Part shown: positions 59,613 through 64,000 of the stretch, piece after piece | Layout of the letters: each line of letters opens with the position of its first letter | How positions within the stretch are numbered: position 1 is the stretch's first letter | Source of the DNA: Onchidella celtica | Taxonomy: Eukaryota > Mollusca > Gastropoda > Systellommatophora > Onchidiidae | Reading direction: 5' to 3' | Assembly (NCBI GenBank): GCA_963931925.1 | Contig: OZ007575.1 | Location: forward strand, 33,534,837-33,598,836 | DNA: 64,000 nucleotides | Program-made: the position numbers and the translations under genes | Notes under the pieces: generated by a model | What the model was told of the DNA's origin: nothing | Database searches by the model: none | What the model saw: the letters and a program-made list of their open reading frames with translations, nothing else

Positions 59613-60184
59613 CAAATCTGTGATTGGCGCTAGGGTGGTTAATAGAGGAAGAAGTCAGCATTTGGTCAACAGGCTGATACTCTATGCCAGCTCTTCTCCT
59701 CTGTAGTTCATTCCATTTCATCCTCCCAATTTCTCATACCCCCGTCACATCCCCCTCCCCCCGACCTGTCCACATCAACTAATCCCATGCTCCTCTCGGC
59801 TCGTCAACCATCCCCTCATCCACTGCCCCCTCCCCCCCCCCCCAACACACTCACCCTTGTCTTCGATCGCCAGGGAGTCCTCGGCACCCCTGATTAGTGG
59901 CCCTTAGAATTGTTCTCCATGACAAAAGCTCGGTCGGCGCGGCTGTTTACTGCTCATTGATCTTATACTGTTGATGTGATTTCTGTCTTGTCTTGTGAGT
60001 GTGTGAGTGTGTGTGTGTGCTCCTCAACGCCCCCCACCCCCACCCTCTCTCTCTCTCATTCTCCTCAATCTTTCCTTTACCTCATTCCCAGATCTTATAT
60101 TGTTTGATATGAATTCTGCGTGTCTTGTGTGTTCCTTCTTGGCGCTTTTTGGTAGGGTCTCCTTCTGTCATATAGTTCTGCTAC
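59613..60184. other. Pyrimidine-rich, no gene seen
   Basis: C-rich sequence with C runs at about 59826-59842 and short (GT)n and (CT)n patches (60000-60056). Confidence 0.45.
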
Positions 60185-60270
60185 ATTCTATCTACAGTCT
60201 CGATTTTTCCGTGCACAACTATGACCTTTGTCGTGTCGACGTGCCTTCTCGAAAGTCAAACTCAAACTCC
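60185..60270 (+). repeat. Dispersed repeat D, copy 4
   Basis: Carries TACAGTCTC, CACAACTATGACCTTTGTCG, TGTCGACGTGCCTTCTCGAA and CAAACTCAAACTCC, closest to copy 2. Confidence 0.4.
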
Positions 60271-60460
60271 ACCCGCCTCCCTTCCGCCCTCAACCGCCCC
60301 GCCACCCTTTACTCCTTTACCCTCATTCTGTCTTGTGAGATCGAACACCCATCTCCTCCTCTCCCACCTCCACCCCCTATGTGTGCACCCTCAACATCCT
60401 TCTGCATCTCCCTCTCCTCTCCCACAGTACCATAAACGTCAAAATATGGCAAAAAGAAAA

Positions 60461-60575
60461 CGAAGTGCATATCCGTACAACTTGTTGTGCACACAATTCG
60501 AAGAAGATTCATTCATATTGTGTTTTCTACGTCATCGAATTGTGTGCACAACATATTGTACGGATATGCGCTTCC
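60461..60575. mobile_element. Hairpin MITE, copy B, with 9-bp target duplication
   Basis: A 115-bp relative of the element at 39711-39887: same ends (CGAAGTGCATATCCGTACAA left; GGATATGCGCTTCC right) and arms. About 60 bp of the left-centre are missing, so the left arm is shorter. Flanked by exact 9-bp direct repeats AAAAGAAAA (60452-60460 and 60576-60584). The different duplicated 9-mer proves an independent insertion. Confidence 0.85.
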
Positions 60576-60875
60576 AAAAGAAAAAGATGTGTGCAGCAAA
60601 AGCTTCACTTAAATAATACTACAGAAACGGTACAGTTAAATGAAAGGAAATAGGTAAGACAGATCAGGCTTTCGGTATAATAACTTTCTTCAGGAACAAA
60701 AAAAAAAATATCCACAAATATGCCACATTTTGACTTTGATGCAAGCATTCCTGCTATCCCACAGATTTTCTGTGGCTTTTTTTGTTTTGTTTTGTTTTGT
60801 TTTTACAATATTTGGTCAAGTACCACAAATGCCATTCCTACCATTATCTACACCGCCGTTTCCTCTTTGTTAATA
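60576..60875. other. Unassigned stretch, no gene seen
   Basis: Holds (TTTTG)n at about 60780-60801. No gene is recognised. Confidence 0.45.
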
Positions 60876-60965
60876 ATAATAATAATGGATGGCATTTATA
60901 TAGCGCGTATCCATTTAAAATGCTCTATGCCCTTTACAGAAGCAACATGTCAACCACAGAGCAGA
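60876..60965 (+). repeat. Dispersed repeat A, partial copy 3
   Basis: (TAA)n head then GGCATTTATATAGCGCG and CTATGCCCTTTACAGAAGCA, matching only the core of repeat A. Confidence 0.5.
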
Positions 60966-61256
60966 ATGGAGCGCCTGCGAAGCGCTCAGCACACTACACT
61001 GCTTCTTTCTCTCTCTCTGTCTCGCTCACCCTCTCTCTGCCTCTCTCTATCTCAGAGCAAATTGTAACGCAGCCTGTAAGGCGCAGTTCACAACGCACAA
61101 CAGTTCACAACTCACATCACATATATCACAACTCAAATAATATTTGAATATTTATTAATAATAATAATATATATTTAATAATGAATAATAACATTTGTTG
61201 TTGCTGGTGGGGGGATGATATGGATAAATTTTTAATCCATTAATTTCAATTTCAAT
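60966..61256. other. Short (CT)n and AT-rich patch
   Basis: A short CT patch (61003-61050), then CACAACTCA-type direct repeats and an ATAATAAT-rich patch (61150-61190). Confidence 0.5.
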
Positions 61257-61455
61257 TTTGCCCGGGCAGCGGCCTCTTTGGCCTGCTCTTTACGATTTCC
61301 AACTGCCAAGGTATCTTTAACGTGCGCAACGTGCACTCGGGCCCTCCGAATTTTTCGTCCTTATCCGACAAGACTAGGTACTGGATCCTACCCCCCAATA
61401 GGATAGGGGACTTGAAAATATGAGAAAAATCCCAATTTCCAATATGCCTGCACTG
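61257..61455 (-). mobile_element. tRNA-derived SINE, copy 4, head missing
   Basis: Inverted copy of the SINE body: GCCCGGGCAGCGGCC, CCAACTGCCAAGGTATCTTT, GGGCCCTCCGAA and TCCTTATCC, ending at TATGCCTGCACTGCC. The tRNA-like head with boxes A and B is absent and the A-rich 3' tail is also not seen, so it is an old or truncated insertion. Confidence 0.85.
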
Positions 61456-61649
61456 CCCGCGTTATTGCCAATTAAAGTACTAGTTTTACATCAATATGTT
61501 TGGTTGATTTGTTTTAAATTCTGTCCCGTTTCCCAGGTATCGTTGAATATTTCATCGACTTGTTGTTGCTGTTTTTGTGTGTTTCTTTATGCGCTACGTG
61601 TAGGATGACTTTAAGTTCTGTTGTCTTCAACGTCTTCAAGTCTGATCCT

Positions 61650-61887
61650 CTTTCTTTCTTTCTTTCCTTCTTCTTCCGTCCGTTCGTTAGTTCGTTCTTT
61701 GTTTCTTTCTTTCAGTCTTTCCTTCTTTATCTTATTTTTTTCATTCGTTTTTTTTTCTTTCTTTAATGTAACGAAACATACACACAGAGAGACACACACA
61801 CAGACACACACACACACACACAGACACACACTCCCTCCCTCCCTCTCTCTCTCTCTGTCTCTCTCTCTCTCTCTTTCGCTCTCTCTC

Positions 61888-61939
<52 letters not shown>

Positions 61940-61942
61940 ATA
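61650..61942. repeat. TTTC, CA and CT simple repeats
   Basis: (TTTC)n (61650-61770) followed by ACAGACACAC units and about 110 bp of (CT)n. Frames are low-complexity. Confidence 0.9.
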
Positions 61943-62860
61943 ATAAAGCTTGAAAAGATCAGATGTAAACGTTAGCTAATACTACTAATAGCGATTCAGA
62001 ACCCAATGTATGCCTGTCCAGCAGGGAAGCTTTCAGAACTGCATTTCGTAAAATACGAGGTATGATAATAATTATAATGCTTAAATACAGCTTTAACAGG
62101 GTTAAACATAGAATGGTGATATCATTCTGGTGGCAGAATGGGAGCAAACTCTTCGACGGTGGCAATTTCTCATAGATTTCAAAGCTGTGCACGTGAACAG
62201 CCCGTGAATAACAAACAAATAGACGAGACAAACAAAAACGAAACAAAAATCTTAAATTGGTCTGAGATGCTCGCTTTTTGTCTTCATTTTCTAGATTTTT
62301 TTTCTCTCTTCATTTTCTAGACTTTTTCCAACGTCCTATCTTTTAAAATAATGTTTGTTTCAACCTTTTCTTGATCAGGCGGTCGGTTTCCAATTGTCAC
62401 TAGAGATTTTGTTTGGTTGAACTGTCGACTGAGCTCTGCTTCTCGTACATGGCGAAACTTAAGGAGATCGAGAGGATGAGGGTGCTGAGATTGAAAGGGA
62501 GAAGGATAAACAGACAGACACACAGACAGACAGATGGGCAGGCACAGGGACAGCTTGACAAAGACAGTTAAAAGGCGAGCAGACTGATTAAATGGGAAAG
62601 TGATGAGCCAGAAAATAATAACTGATAATAATGAAAAAAAAAAAAGAAATGGGAGTCGATAACCAAATTGTAATATCAGATGAAATAAAAAATAAAATAG
62701 AGGAAGTGGTCAGAAGGATGAGATGAAAAAGAAGTGTTGAAAAATGGAAACACAAAACACATCATATACAGAGAAAGTCAAAGAGAAGGAGAGTAATAGG
62801 CAAACTGGGGCACACATACATAGACACACGGACAGAGAGATGCATGTGTGCACAGAGAGA
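61943..62860. other. Unassigned, short CAGA patch
   Basis: Contains a CAGA patch at 62510-62535 and an A run near 62634. No gene is recognised. Confidence 0.45.
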
Positions 62861-63212
62861 AATAGGTGAGAGAGAGAGAGAGAGGGGGGGGCGCAGCAGA
62901 GAATGAGAGGAAAGCAAGAGGGCAGTTCTAAAGAGACCTCAGAATGCTAAGCAGAAGAAGTAAAAAATGAGAAAAGGTAAAAAAAGATAGACATTTAAAA
63001 TAATCCGCTGACAGATAAAGGAGATTTAGACAGTGGGAGGGAGGAGAGAGAGAAAGAGAGGGAAAGAGAGAGTGAAGAATGGATAAAAGATAGACAAAGA
63101 TCCAATCACAAAGAGAGGATATGATATAAAAAGAGAGAGTGAGAGAAAGAGAAAAGAGAGAAAGAGTGAGGGAGAGAAAGAAGAGAGAGAGAGAGAGAGA
63201 GAGAGAACAGCA
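62861..63212. repeat. GA-rich purine tracts
   Basis: (GA)n with a G run at 62885-62891, then GA/GAAA mixtures between 63036 and 63206. The 147-codon minus frame is Ser/Leu low-complexity. Confidence 0.85.
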
Positions 63213-64000
63213 AAGAGGAGGCAACTCCGGCTTATAGGGCCTTGGGGACAGGGAGAGATCAATGTGTGAGATAACTGCATTATCCCAATGACAGGCCTGT
63301 TTACACCTCTTAATTAAAGTCAACCGCGGAGAAATAAGATTCTGGTCTTTGTTAATACCCCCCTTCTTCATCTCTCTTTCTTTCTGCTTTCCCGCTTTTT
63401 TTTTTTTTTTTTTGTCTGTCTTAATTCGGTTATATTTCTGTCTTTATGTCCCCACTTTTCACCAGAGCTTTCCCGTTGTCCATTGGATCTGATTGGTAGA
63501 CAGAAAACGGATTTTACCACAGATTTTGATGCGATGCTTTTCTCTATAGTAGGACCTAAATCGCAGGATGAGATGTTTAATACCATAACGTTATCCGTAG
63601 CCGGCGTTTTCTGAGAATCACATCATCCCAAAGATAACAAAAGATGTCTTTAGGTGTGGCAAAAAATGTGCACCAATTAGTGATCGGATTGAATGTTCAC
63701 TATTGACTATAGACTCGTTACAAACTAAATCATAATATTGCAGGGTTTGATCTCATGGTTTCGGGTGTGAGATAAGCAAATCACTATGTTATTATATAGT
63801 TCGCCGCCTGTTGATTATACATGGATTTTATCTTGTAGTTGTAGCTTCTGTGATTTTCAAAAGTCCATTTCATAACTGTGATGACATGGGTCTTACTTTA
63901 AGAGATCTTTGGCAGTGAACAGTTTGCAGCGTAGTCAAAGTTTGGACATACATAGTTATAAATGATTTAGGGATGAAATGGTAATAAAAGTACCATTTAT
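63213..64000. other. Unassigned stretch to window end
   Basis: T run at 63396-63413. No gene or named repeat is recognised. Confidence 0.5.

Overview
This is a eukaryotic, almost entirely non-coding window. It is AT-rich overall, full of long microsatellites (CTAT, GATA, CATA, CT/GA, GT, ATT) and frequent poly-G/poly-C runs, and carries many short transposon remnants. The mix of a tRNA-derived SINE whose body ends in a 'gcccgggcaaa' motif, a LINE tail with a C2H2 finger, and LINE ends carrying a restriction-like endonuclease domain suggests a lophotrochozoan, most likely a gastropod mollusc. That is inference from repeat style only; no gene pins the taxon. I see no complete protein-coding gene. 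Nearly all long open frames are artefacts of simple-sequence DNA (for example the runs of Asn/Ile/Leu, Tyr-Leu-Ser-Ile or Arg-Glu codons) or lie inside SINEs.

Layout. 0-6 kb holds CT, CTAT and GA simple repeats, two copies of a dispersed TAA-headed repeat (3640-3895, 4700-4897) and a 34-bp minisatellite next to the second copy (4901-5411). 6-18.4 kb holds a LINE 3' fragment (6775-7431), a 102-bp inverted repeat, two hAT-like elements (11270-11751; 16145-17427), a fold-back element with two-module arms (12514-12861), and a C-rich tract. 18.4-26 kb is mostly unique, with a CpG-rich promoter-like block (18700-19160), a possible exon on the minus strand (23832-24071) and a TTAA-flanked MITE. 26-36 kb has a GATA array, a dispersed repeat 'R', a possible third hAT-like element, clusters of TCTAGA hexamers, a 31-bp-class minisatellite and a possible enhancer. 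36.8-38.6 kb contains two different 5'-truncated restriction-like-endonuclease LINEs, each sitting in CATA/TATG tetranucleotide arrays. 38.6-45 kb contains a possible 64-bp exon, copy A of a hairpin element with perfect 9-bp target duplications, a TIR element with internal copies of its own terminal motif, and repeat R expanded into about 20 tandem 31-bp units. 46-64 kb has four copies of one SINE family, a third copy of R, a 560-bp ATT array, a GAAA/GGAA array and copy B of the hairpin element.

There is no operon-like or cooperating gene set here. The most interesting items are the LINE pair in tetranucleotide arrays, the hairpin element with exact 9-bp duplications, the TIR element at 42258-42718, and the amplification of a short unit inside repeat R. 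No retrovirus-like, LTR or capsid-bearing element was recognised.
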